DNA of 64,000 bases, taken from positions 62,001 to 126,000 of the forward strand of contig LN483072.1 of assembly GCA_900016675.1 (NCBI GenBank), written 5' to 3'. Of this stretch, positions 57,930 through 64,000 are shown one piece after another (position 1 is the first letter of the stretch; the number at the start of each line of letters is the position of its first letter). The stretch is from Arthrobacter saudimassiliensis. GTDB taxonomy: Bacteria > Actinomycetota > Actinomycetes > Actinomycetales > Micrococcaceae. Position numbers and translations under genes: made by a program. The notes beneath the pieces were generated by a model. It was not told the DNA's origin. It did no database searches and worked only from the letters and a program-made list of their open reading frames with translations.

Positions 57930-58640
57930 TCAGCCCTGAAAGACGCCCTCCGGCGCCGGCCGCACGGCCCGCTGCAGGTTGCGCAGCAGTTCCCTGCGGC
58001 TCTGCCCGTCGACCGATTGCATCCACATCGGCGTGCCGGGAGCGCTGCGCCAGGATTCACTCAGCGGGCTGTTGTCCACCGTGTCAAAGCCGAGCTCGTC
58101 ATAGAACCGGGTGACAAGTTCGACGGCGTCCGGAAAGTCGCTCGATACGGCCAGCGCCCTGCGGTCGGACGCTCCGGCGGGCCGGGCGAGCCGGAACAGG
58201 CCGGGCAGCGCATCGCTGGGCACCCGGATCGGAGACCGCGCATGGTGCTGAATGTGGGTGAAGGCCTTCGCCACCTTGGCGGCGGGCAGCTGCTCCTGCC
58301 GCAGTTCGTGGACCGTCTTCAGGCCCGAATCGACCTCGGGATAGCTGCCGTCGCGCCACGGCATGTAGTTGTTGGTGTCGAGCACGACCTTCCCGGCCAG
58401 TTCCTCGGCCGGGAGCCGGTCCTCGGGCCGGTACGGAAACGCGACGACGGCGAAGTCGGCTGCCGCGGCGGCCTCCGCAGCCCAGGCGGCCCGTGCCCCC
58501 GGGCCCAGGTCGCTGATCAGCCCCGCCAGCGTCTTCGGACTCCGCCGGTTGGCGATGACGATGTTGTAGCCGGCCGCGAGCGCTGCCCGGGCTACCGTGC
58601 TTCCGGCCTGCCCGGAGCCCAGAATGCCGATGGTGGTCAT
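57930..58640 (-). CDS. NAD(P)-binding F420-reductase-like protein (paralogue 1)
   Basis: A 236-residue Rossmann-fold protein. IGILGSGQAGSTVARAALAAGYNIVIANRR binds NADP: the Gly motif is at residues 6-11 and the Asn-Arg-Arg after strand 2 suits the 2'-phosphate. VVLDTNNYMPWRDG is typical of the F420-dependent NADP oxidoreductase-like family (COG2085). Whether it uses F420 or another hydride donor is open. It converges on the hxlR gene (five-base gap) and follows a 37%-type diverged paralogue upstream; identity not computed. Confidence 0.78.
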   Translation of the reverse strand: MTTIGILGSGQAGSTVARAALAAGYNIVIANRRSPKTLAGLISDLGPGARAAWAAEAAAAADFAVVAFPYRPEDRLPAEELAGKVVLDTNNYMPWRDGSYPEVDSGLKTVHELRQEQLPAAKVAKAFTHIQHHARSPIRVPSDALPGLFRLARPAGASDRRALAVSSDFPDAVELVTRFYDELGFDTVDNSPLSESWRSAPGTPMWMQSVDGQSRRELLRNLQRAVRPAPEGVFQG

Positions 58641-58756
58641 GAGCGGTCTCTCCTTGTTCTTCCTGTGCGGAAAACGCTACGGCCGCCACCTAAGGGCAGC
58701 CAGATTCCTGCCCGGCCCGGGTATTGGCAGGGCCCCCCAGCCCGCCGTCGGCTCCC

Positions 58757-59473
58757 CTAGAACCGCCGCTCGGCCACGTTCACCCGGGTCGCGGCGTCGA
58801 GCGCCGCCTTGATGTCCACGGCCGGCGTGGGCCCCGGATCGGATTCGGCCAGCAACTCGTCCGGCACGTTCGGGTCCTCGAAGTAGATCCGCCCGTACAC
58901 GGGCGTCTCGGGTTCGAACCGCCAGCTTTCGGCGAGCGGGCCGGCGTCGACGGTGTCGAAGCCCAGCCTGCCGATGATCTCCGCCGCCTCGGCCTTGGCC
59001 TGGGCGTCGTCGCCCGCGATCGGCAGCGCCGTGCGGTCAGCGGCGCCGGCGGGCCGGGCGAGGGCGGGGATGTGCGCGGCCATGATGTTGTTGAAGGCCT
59101 TCACGTACCGGGGCGTGTCCAGCCGGCGCTGCACCAGTTCACTCGAGGTGACGGTGTTGTCGACCAGTTCCTCGATCCGCCCGTCGCGGAACGGGTAGTA
59201 GTTGCTGGTGTCCAGCACGAGCTTGTCGGCCAGCAGGCCCTCCGGCAGGTCCGGAACCGCCTTCAGCGGGATGGAGAGCACGACGGCGTCGCCGCGCTCC
59301 GCTGCCTCCTGCACCGTGCCGGCCTGGGCCAGCGGGCCGAGCTCGGCGACCAGGTCCTGCAGGGTTTCCGGGCCGCGGGAGTTGGCGATGACCACGAACA
59401 TGTCCGCGGCGACCGCCAGCCGGGCGACCGCCGAGCCGATGTTTCCGCTTCCGATGATTCCCAGGGTTGGCAT
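58757..59473 (-). CDS. NAD(P)-binding F420-reductase-like protein (paralogue 2)
   Basis: A 238-residue protein of the same family: LGIIGSGNIGSAVARLAVAADMFVVIANSRG, then VLDTSNYYPFRDG and YVKAFNNIMAAHI. Asn-Ser-Arg after strand 2 again points to NADPH. Start 59473 is preferred over 59698 because GAGAGGACGCAGC precedes it. The 116-base gap to paralogue 1 contains no clear promoter, so both may be transcribed together. Tandem duplication with divergence is evident from shared motifs. Confidence 0.78.
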   Translation of the reverse strand: MPTLGIIGSGNIGSAVARLAVAADMFVVIANSRGPETLQDLVAELGPLAQAGTVQEAAERGDAVVLSIPLKAVPDLPEGLLADKLVLDTSNYYPFRDGRIEELVDNTVTSSELVQRRLDTPRYVKAFNNIMAAHIPALARPAGAADRTALPIAGDDAQAKAEAAEIIGRLGFDTVDAGPLAESWRFEPETPVYGRIYFEDPNVPDELLAESDPGPTPAVDIKAALDAATRVNVAERRF

Positions 59474-59690
59474 GCTGCGTCCTCTCGGTCGGGTGCTTCG
59501 GGAACTGCCGACGGCGTGTCCTGCGGCCGCTCGTGTGGGTGCCAACCGAGCCGGTCTCCAAGGAATTCCCGGAAAAGGCCGCGATACAGGCAGGACTTCC
59601 TGAGCTGCCCGCCGTCCGACCCCGGACCTGCCCGACGCCGGGCGGCGGCTTTCGGCGGGAAGTGGCATGGCGCTGGGGGGTGAGGGCACG

Positions 59691-60218
59691 ATGCGCATGT
59701 GGTGGCGGAAGCGAAAGCCACGGCCGGAACGGCCGCTGCTGGTGGCCGTCCTGTCGATTCTGGCCGGTGTCGCAATCGGCGGCTGGGTGGTTTACGGCGC
59801 GCACACGGACGGGCGGCTGATCAGCCGAGGTGACGCCGTCGACGGCGCCGTGCTCACCGTCCGTGAGGAGTCCGTTGGCCGGCCGCGGGACGGGCTCCGG
59901 GAGACGATCGCCGAGGTGCGCTACACCGTGCCGGGCCCCTACGGCCCGTCCCCGCAGCGGCTGGAGCAGCTGGTGCGGACCGGCTGGCCGGTTCCACGCG
60001 ATTACGCCCCTGCGGCCGAACCGGGCCAGACCGTGACCGTCTACTACGATCCCAGCGACCCCTCGCAGGCCGTGGTGGACGGCTGGGAACGCCGGTACGC
60101 CAGCTGGTGGCTTGCCCTGGCCTTGCTGTGTGGTCTCGGCGGGGTGCTGGGTGTCCGCAAGGCGCGGCAGGAGGCCTTCGTCCGCCGTCGGGCCCGCCGC
60201 ATTCAGGCGTCCTGGTAG
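59691..60218 (+). CDS. DUF3592-family membrane protein
   Basis: A 175-residue protein with a basic N-terminus (MRMWWRKRKPRPER), a transmembrane helix (~18-40), an extracytoplasmic domain and a second helix (~140-160). GDAVDGAVLTVREE, AEVRYTV and GQTVTVYYDPSDPSQAVVDG are the DUF3592 landmarks. Function unknown. ATG 59667 eight codons earlier is an alternative start. It is related in layout to the protein encoded at 14036-14773. Confidence 0.75.
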   Translation: MRMWWRKRKPRPERPLLVAVLSILAGVAIGGWVVYGAHTDGRLISRGDAVDGAVLTVREESVGRPRDGLRETIAEVRYTVPGPYGPSPQRLEQLVRTGWPVPRDYAPAAEPGQTVTVYYDPSDPSQAVVDGWERRYASWWLALALLCGLGGVLGVRKARQEAFVRRRARRIQASW

Positions 60219-60264
60219 CCCACGTGTTTCCTTCGGGCCCATGCGCTCCGGCGTTCGTCATGGC

Positions 60265-60270
60265 TAGTCT
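60265..60270 (+). promoter_or_regulatory. Leaderless -10 box TAGTCT
   Basis: TAGTCT ends six bases before ATG 60277. Confidence 0.5.
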
Positions 60271-60276
60271 CGCCCC

Positions 60277-60684
60277 ATGACCGGATTCCCTGAGCTGCTG
60301 CATCCTGTTCTGGACACCACCGACGTTCGTGGGCTGGCGGAGTTTTACCGCCGGCTCCTGGGGCTGCAGTACCGGCCCGGTGACGAGCCGGTAGCGGCGG
60401 ACGACGACGTCGACTGGCTGGTCCTGACCGACGCGCAGGGCGGGCGCCGGCTGGCCTTCCAGCTGGTCCAACGGTTGGAGCGGACCACCTGGCCCTCCCC
60501 CAAGGTGCCGATGCAGCTGCACCTGGACTTCATCGTCCCGGACCGGGCCGCCCTGGAGCACCATCATGCCCGGGCGCTGGAGCTGGGCGCGACGCTCCGC
60601 CTGGACCGGACGGATGATCCGGACGAGCCGCTGTACGTCTACGCGGACCCGGCCGGCCATCCGTTCTGCATCTTCGTGGGCTGA
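60277..60684 (+). CDS. VOC-family (glyoxalase/bleomycin-resistance fold) protein
   Basis: A 135-residue protein with two beta-alpha-beta-beta-beta modules: LLHPVLDTTDVRGLAEFYRRLLGLQY and MQLHLDFIVPDRAALEHHHARALELGA. It ends DPAGHPFCIFVG, the usual VOC closing strand. Metal ligands are probably His in the first and second modules and Glu/Asp near the end. Actinobacteria have many such genes of unknown substrate. Leaderless start. Confidence 0.84.
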   Translation: MTGFPELLHPVLDTTDVRGLAEFYRRLLGLQYRPGDEPVAADDDVDWLVLTDAQGGRRLAFQLVQRLERTTWPSPKVPMQLHLDFIVPDRAALEHHHARALELGATLRLDRTDDPDEPLYVYADPAGHPFCIFVG

Positions 60685-60801
60685 CCTGCGGCGCGGCGCC
60701 CGCCGGGCGGGCGAGCACGGCGGTGGTCCCCGGTCCGCGCCGTCCGCTAGGCTGGCCCGATTCTGCGCCGCTACGAGATTCCCCGGAGGTTGGAGAAGCA
60801 C

Positions 60802-61134
60802 ATGACGCCCGCGATTCGAACTGCTGCACCGCTGCTGGGCATCGGGCTCGTCGCACTTCTGATTGCCCGGATGGCGGACCTGACGACGACGGAGACCGAG
60901 GCCATCTTCCTGCCGGCGGCCGTCCTCTGCGCGCTGATCGCCGGACTGGCCGCCGGGGTTCGCCGGTGGCGGTTCCTGCCCTGGCCGGCATGGACGGCGA
61001 CGGGCGCCGCAGCCGCCGCGTATCTGCTGAACAACCGGTCCTGGCTGATCGCGGGGTTCTTCGCCTTCGCCGTCCTGCTCGTCTGGCACGAGCAGCAGCG
61101 GGAACGTCCGCGCCGGGCGGCGGCGCGGGGCTAG
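60802..61134 (+). CDS. Small hypothetical membrane protein
   Basis: A 110-residue protein with three to four hydrophobic helices (~8-25, ~35-55, ~60-75, ~80-95) and a basic C-terminus (RERPRRAAARG). GGAG lies eight bases before ATG 60802. A TAGGCT element about 50 bases upstream is a likely promoter. Its last four bases overlap the end of the opposing gene. Function unknown. Confidence 0.6.
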   Translation: MTPAIRTAAPLLGIGLVALLIARMADLTTTETEAIFLPAAVLCALIAGLAAGVRRWRFLPWPAWTATGAAAAAYLLNNRSWLIAGFFAFAVLLVWHEQQRERPRRAAARG

Positions 61135-61328
61135 CGGGTTCTCTGCGGTGCAGCCGGGATGACCGGCATCGGCGCCCGCCAGACAACAATCAACAAGGTG
61201 GCGATGGGGCCCAGCAGCAGCGACACCAGGAACCAGATCCAGCGGGAACGGTTCTTCTGTTCAGCGAGACCGGCGTTGATCAGCGCGACCGTGAACCAAA
61301 ATGTGCCCGTCGTTACATACTCATCCAT
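61131..61328 (-). CDS. Small hypothetical two-TM protein
   Basis: A 65-residue protein with two hydrophobic helices (~8-22 and ~32-52) joined by a basic turn (EQKNRSRWIW). Such two-helix proteins (with SRWIWFLVSLLLGPIA) are widespread and uncharacterised. ATG 61328 has GGTGGGG just before it. It overlaps the opposing gene's stop by four bases. Confidence 0.55.
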   Translation of the reverse strand: MDEYVTTGTFWFTVALINAGLAEQKNRSRWIWFLVSLLLGPIATLLIVVWRAPMPVIPAAPQRTR

Positions 61329-61490
61329 CGCCCCACCCAACCACAGCCAGCGCGAAACCCACGATCATGGCGTCAGCACCACACGCTCATCGTCCTTGAT
61401 CCCGGCGCCCCGGACGTCTCCCGCCATGCACTAGGCTCTGACCTGATCCGGCGGACCTCCGTCGGACGAGCCTGGCCATTGGGGGAAGCT

Positions 61491-62579
61491 GTGGTGCATT
61501 TGCAGGATGTTGTCGAAACGCGCCCGGCGGCCGGCAGGCGGCCCGGGCCGTGGGCCGCAAGGTGGGCCGCTGCGGCATGCGCGGCCCTGCTCGCGCTGGG
61601 AGCGGCCGGCTGCACTTCCGCCGCTCCGCCCGCCGCCGCACCGACGGTTGCCGCGGCGGAACCGACGGCACCGGCGCCCGACCCGTCCCCCACCGCAACC
61701 GCCGCGTCAGCGCTGGCGGGAGCGACCGTCGTCGACTCCTTCGGCAACCCGGACTTCTACACCACAGTCGACGGGGACACACTGTCGGCGGTGGCGGCGG
61801 CCTTCGGTTTCTCCGAGACCAAGCTCGCGGAGTTCAACGCCCTGACACCGGGCGCCCCGCTGAGCCCGGACACCCGGCTCCGGCTGCTGCCGGAGGGCCC
61901 GGTGATCGGCGCGTCCGGCCCCGCCGTCGTCAGCGCCGACGGCATTCCAACGAGTTACACGGTCCAGCTGGATGACACCCTCACGGGGGTCACCTACCGC
62001 TTCAACGTCAGCCAGGACCAGCTGGCGGAGGCCAACAAGGTCCACTTCGTGCACGAGCAGGGCAACGTGCACTTCCTCGTGGAGGGGCGGACCATCCAGC
62101 TGCAGAAGAACCCGGTGGACAGCCGCGCGGGCGGCGGGACGGCCGTGATGAACTCCTGGGACCGGGGCGTCTTCTACACCACGGTCGACGGCGACTCCAT
62201 CGACAGCGTCGGCTACCAGTTCCGGGTCGGCACCGCCGAGCTGCTGCAGTACAACCCCACCCTTGCCGAAAACCAGCCGATCGCGGCGGGCACCCGGCTG
62301 CGCCTGATTCCAGGCGAGACGCCGATTGACGGCGCCCGGGGCACCTTCACCGCCGACGACGACGGCGTGGCCCTCACTTACACCACCGCCCCCGGGGACA
62401 CGGAGGCCGGGATTGCGGAACGTTTCGGCGTCACCACCCTCGCCGAGGCGAACAGGCCCTCCAGCGGCCCCCGCGGAGTCTGGTACCGGTACGCGGGCGA
62501 GCAGACCGACGCGGTGGCACCGGGCCAGACCATCAGCGTGGCGCTGGATCAGCCGATCAACAATCCCGGCACCTGGTAG
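61491..62579 (+). CDS. LysM-like repeat lipoprotein
   Basis: A 362-residue exported lipoprotein. A signal peptide (residues ~15-42) ends in the lipobox LGAAGC; then a Pro/Ala/Thr linker (~43-75) and four LysM-like repeats: YTTVDGDTLSAVAAAFGFSE (~85), YTVQLDDTLTGVTYRFNVSQ (~155), YTTVDGDSIDSVGYQFRVGT (~225) and YTTAPGDTEAGIAERFGVTT (~295). LysM modules bind peptidoglycan glycan; no enzyme domain is attached, so it is probably a wall-binding surface protein. Start GTG 61491 (or 61494) follows GGGGGAAG. Confidence 0.82.
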   Translation: MVHLQDVVETRPAAGRRPGPWAARWAAAACAALLALGAAGCTSAAPPAAAPTVAAAEPTAPAPDPSPTATAASALAGATVVDSFGNPDFYTTVDGDTLSAVAAAFGFSETKLAEFNALTPGAPLSPDTRLRLLPEGPVIGASGPAVVSADGIPTSYTVQLDDTLTGVTYRFNVSQDQLAEANKVHFVHEQGNVHFLVEGRTIQLQKNPVDSRAGGGTAVMNSWDRGVFYTTVDGDSIDSVGYQFRVGTAELLQYNPTLAENQPIAAGTRLRLIPGETPIDGARGTFTADDDGVALTYTTAPGDTEAGIAERFGVTTLAEANRPSSGPRGVWYRYAGEQTDAVAPGQTISVALDQPINNPGTW

Positions 62580-62672
62580 CCGCGGCGGGGCCCAGCCTCC
62601 GGCGAGGCCCATGCCTCCGTCTGCGGTGAACTGGGCTCCGTGGCACGTGAAGCCGCCGCCCGGGGGTGGGCG

Positions 62673-62678
62673 TAGGCT
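62673..62678 (+). promoter_or_regulatory. Leaderless -10 box TAGGCT
   Basis: TAGGCT ends six bases before ATG 62685. Confidence 0.5.
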
Positions 62679-62684
62679 GCTGCG

Positions 62685-63656
62685 ATGCAGCAGGAACCGG
62701 CCGCCATCGACTACCGCCGCACCGCCCGGCGGCTGCCCTGGGACCGGCTGCCCGCACCGGTTCAGGACAACATCGCCGCGCACCTCGGCGGACGGGTGGG
62801 TTCGGTACTGCCGGCCGGCGGCGGGTTCACGCCCGGCTTCGCGGCCGTGCTGGGCGACGACGCCGGGGAGAGCGTGTTCGCGAAGGCCGCTCCGGCGTCG
62901 GACCCCAACGTCTACCGCTCCTACCGGCGGGAGGCCGAGGTGACTGCCCTGATGCCGCCAGGAATGCCGGTGCCCGCGCTGCGAACGGCCGAGCGGCTGC
63001 CGGTCGACGGCGTGGAGTGGCAGGTTCTCGTCTACGACGCGGTGGCGGGGCGGATGCCCGGGCTGCCGTGGACGGAGGCCGACGTCGCCGCCGTCGAACG
63101 CGCGTGCGCCGCGTCGGCCGCGCTGCTGACCGACTTTCCCCGCGGCGCGCGCGGGTCCGCGCTGGGCGAGGACATGGCCCAGATCCCGTCGCAGTTCCAG
63201 CCGGTGCTCGACGGCGCCGCCCCGCCCTGGTTCCTGCCCGGCCTGGACCGGGATGAGGCGCACGAACTGCAGCGGGCGCTGGAGCTAAGCGTCGAGGCGC
63301 TGGCCGGAGACGGCGTGATCCACGGCGACCTGCGCGGCGACAACATCCTCATCGCCTCCGGGAACGCAGTGTTCTGCGACTGGAACTTCCTGGGCACCGG
63401 GGCGGCCTGGATCGACTGGGTCGGCCTGCTGCCGTATACCCGCCCGGACGGAATCGACGCCGACGCCTGGCTGCACCGGTCCGCGCTCACCCGGGACGTC
63501 CCGCCGGCGCACATCGACGCCTGGCTCGCCGCGCTGCTGAACTTCATGACCTATTGGGGCGGCCAGCCGGAGGACGACGCCAGCCCGCAGCTGCGCAGCC
63601 ACGGCCGGTACACGGCCCGGCTGCTGTATGACTGGCTTGCCGCCCGGCGGGGATGA
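62685..63656 (+). CDS. Aminoglycoside phosphotransferase-like kinase
   Basis: A 323-residue protein kinase-like fold phosphotransferase. The catalytic loop is GVIHGDLRGDNILIA (~residue 222, with Asp as base and Asn binding metal) and the metal-binding DFG equivalent is VFCDWNFLG. The N-lobe has KAAPASDPN, with Lys as the probable ATP contact. The APH/choline kinase family includes antibiotic and small-metabolite kinases; the substrate is unknown, and resistance should not be assumed. Leaderless start. Confidence 0.82.
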   Translation: MQQEPAAIDYRRTARRLPWDRLPAPVQDNIAAHLGGRVGSVLPAGGGFTPGFAAVLGDDAGESVFAKAAPASDPNVYRSYRREAEVTALMPPGMPVPALRTAERLPVDGVEWQVLVYDAVAGRMPGLPWTEADVAAVERACAASAALLTDFPRGARGSALGEDMAQIPSQFQPVLDGAAPPWFLPGLDRDEAHELQRALELSVEALAGDGVIHGDLRGDNILIASGNAVFCDWNFLGTGAAWIDWVGLLPYTRPDGIDADAWLHRSALTRDVPPAHIDAWLAALLNFMTYWGGQPEDDASPQLRSHGRYTARLLYDWLAARRG

Positions 63657-63741
63657 GGGCGGCACGGCAGGCCCCGACAGCAGAAGCCCGTTGGCCCGAC
63701 GGCGGAGCCGCCCGCCCGTCCCTCCTCGTACCTTTATCCTT

Positions 63742-63763
63742 ATGGGGGCCTGCGCGCCCCCAT
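63742..63763 (+). promoter_or_regulatory. Leader hairpin before the small ORF/TRIC gene
   Basis: ATGGGGGC and GCCCCCAT form a perfect 8-bp stem over the loop CTGCGC, directly after an AT-richer stretch (CCTTTATCCTTATG) that could hold a -10 box. Probably part of the 5' leader. Confidence 0.4.
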
Positions 63764-63814
63764 CACACACAGCACCTGCCAGCCCCACCGGGCCGGCTTG
63801 AAGGAGACTTGCCC

Positions 63815-63937
63815 ATGCCGTCCGCCGCCAGCCCTGGCCCGCGCCCGCCCCTGCGCGCGAAGCACGCCGTGTCGGCACCGGAGCCCGGCAACGGCCCCCT
63901 CTCCCCCGCCCACCGGGAGGAGCCGGCAAGTGATTGA
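63815..63937 (+). CDS. 40-residue ORF overlapping the TRIC gene start
   Basis: A 40-residue Pro/Ala-rich frame beginning MPSAASPGPRPPLRAKH. AAGGAGA lies eight bases before its ATG. Its TGA (63935-63937) lies inside the next gene, whose GTG is at 63930 (GTGATTGA), so the two are translationally coupled. No similarity recognised. Either a small protein or a leader peptide. Confidence 0.45.
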   Translation: MPSAASPGPRPPLRAKHAVSAPEPGNGPLSPAHREEPASD

Positions 63938-64000
63938 CACCGCCACCACCCTGCTGATCCTCGACCTGTTCGGCATCTTCTTCTTCGCCGTCTCCGGCTG
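63930..64000 (+). CDS. Trimeric intracellular cation channel (TRIC/UPF0126) family protein, partial
   Basis: Only the first 23 codons are in the window; the rest lies beyond its end. They read as one strongly hydrophobic helix (LLILDLFGIFFFAVSG) that matches the opening of bacterial TRIC/YadS-type channel proteins, where D-L-x-G-x-F-F-F-A-x-S-G is characteristic. GGGAGGAGCC precedes the GTG. Family call rests on this short segment. Confidence 0.6.
   Translation, partial: MIDTATTLLILDLFGIFFFAVSG

Noticed and set aside
62685-63656. Antibiotic resistance gene
   Set aside because: The protein has the phosphotransferase fold, but this family covers many metabolic kinases; nothing in sequence or context indicates aminoglycosides.
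63657-63930. Glycine riboswitch before the TRIC gene
   Set aside because: The conserved glycine aptamer blocks are not visible; only a simple 8-bp hairpin is.

Overview
The window is dense, GC-rich chromosomal DNA (roughly 70% by eye) from an actinobacterium, most likely an Arthrobacter-like member of the Micrococcaceae. Reasons: GTG/TTG starts are common; many start codons sit 6-7 bases behind a TANNNT -10 box (leaderless transcription); and the gene set is typically actinobacterial (mycothiol-type ArsC, paired CNNM/CorC proteins, an ANTAR regulator, a ClpP pair with a ClgR/PopR-like regulator). This assignment is inference; no rRNA or marker gene is present. No phage, insertion sequence or CRISPR array was seen.

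1-11.9 kb: the end of a molybdopterin hydroxylase gene, an MFS exporter, a RutE/nitroreductase-like gene with two operator-like palindromes, a ferredoxin-reductase-like flavoenzyme, a two-component system, a glucose-dehydrogenase-like enzyme, an 18-Cys Csp3-type copper storage protein, a PadR/HAAS membrane cassette, an orphan 5'-3' exonuclease and a monooxygenase-fold membrane protein. 11.9-13.3 kb: a low-GC insert with one orphan restriction-type nuclease. 13.3-20.2 kb: hydrolase, DUF3592-like protein, a 25-codon leader ORF coupled to a CNNM/CorC pair, two small proteins, a luciferase-like oxidoreductase and a MarR regulator.

20.2-31 kb: a 95-aa HTH-like protein, SMP-30 lactonase, flavin reductase, a guanidine-III riboswitch ahead of two SMR genes (predicted guanidinium exporter), amino-acid permease, MFS protein, several small membrane proteins, a 26-bp tandem repeat, a nitrilase-family enzyme and MntH. 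31-34.6 kb: an arsenic cluster (arsR divergent from acr3-arsC-flavoprotein). 34.6-38.6 kb: acetyltransferase, glycerol dehydrogenase, a malate/tartrate-type dehydrogenase and an aldo/keto reductase.

38.7-40.7 kb: the most unusual locus. It holds two ClpP genes, the second lacking its catalytic Ser (Ala100), and a convergent ClgR/PopR-like regulator ending in Ala-Leu-Ala-Ala. The same GCAG-WT-CTGC core lies 52-58 bp before both transcription units, and a cluster of 9-bp boxes on a ~20-bp period lies between them. 40.8-47.1 kb: permeases, acetyltransferase, small proteins, tRNA-Ala(CGC), DinB protein, an MHS-family transporter and a short ORF interrupted by an amber codon. 47.2-49.9 kb: a Mn/Zn ABC transporter operon behind a DtxR-like box.

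50-64 kb: IclR regulator, P-type metal ATPase, ANTAR regulator divergent from an SLC13 permease, an epoxide-hydrolase-like gene divergent from a MarR regulator with two operators, an NTF2-like gene divergent from an HxlR regulator with a 34-bp palindrome, two Rossmann-fold paralogues, small membrane proteins, a LysM lipoprotein, an aminoglycoside-phosphotransferase-like kinase, and the start of a TRIC-type channel gene. Convergent pairs are often separated by perfect hairpins that look like bidirectional terminators.
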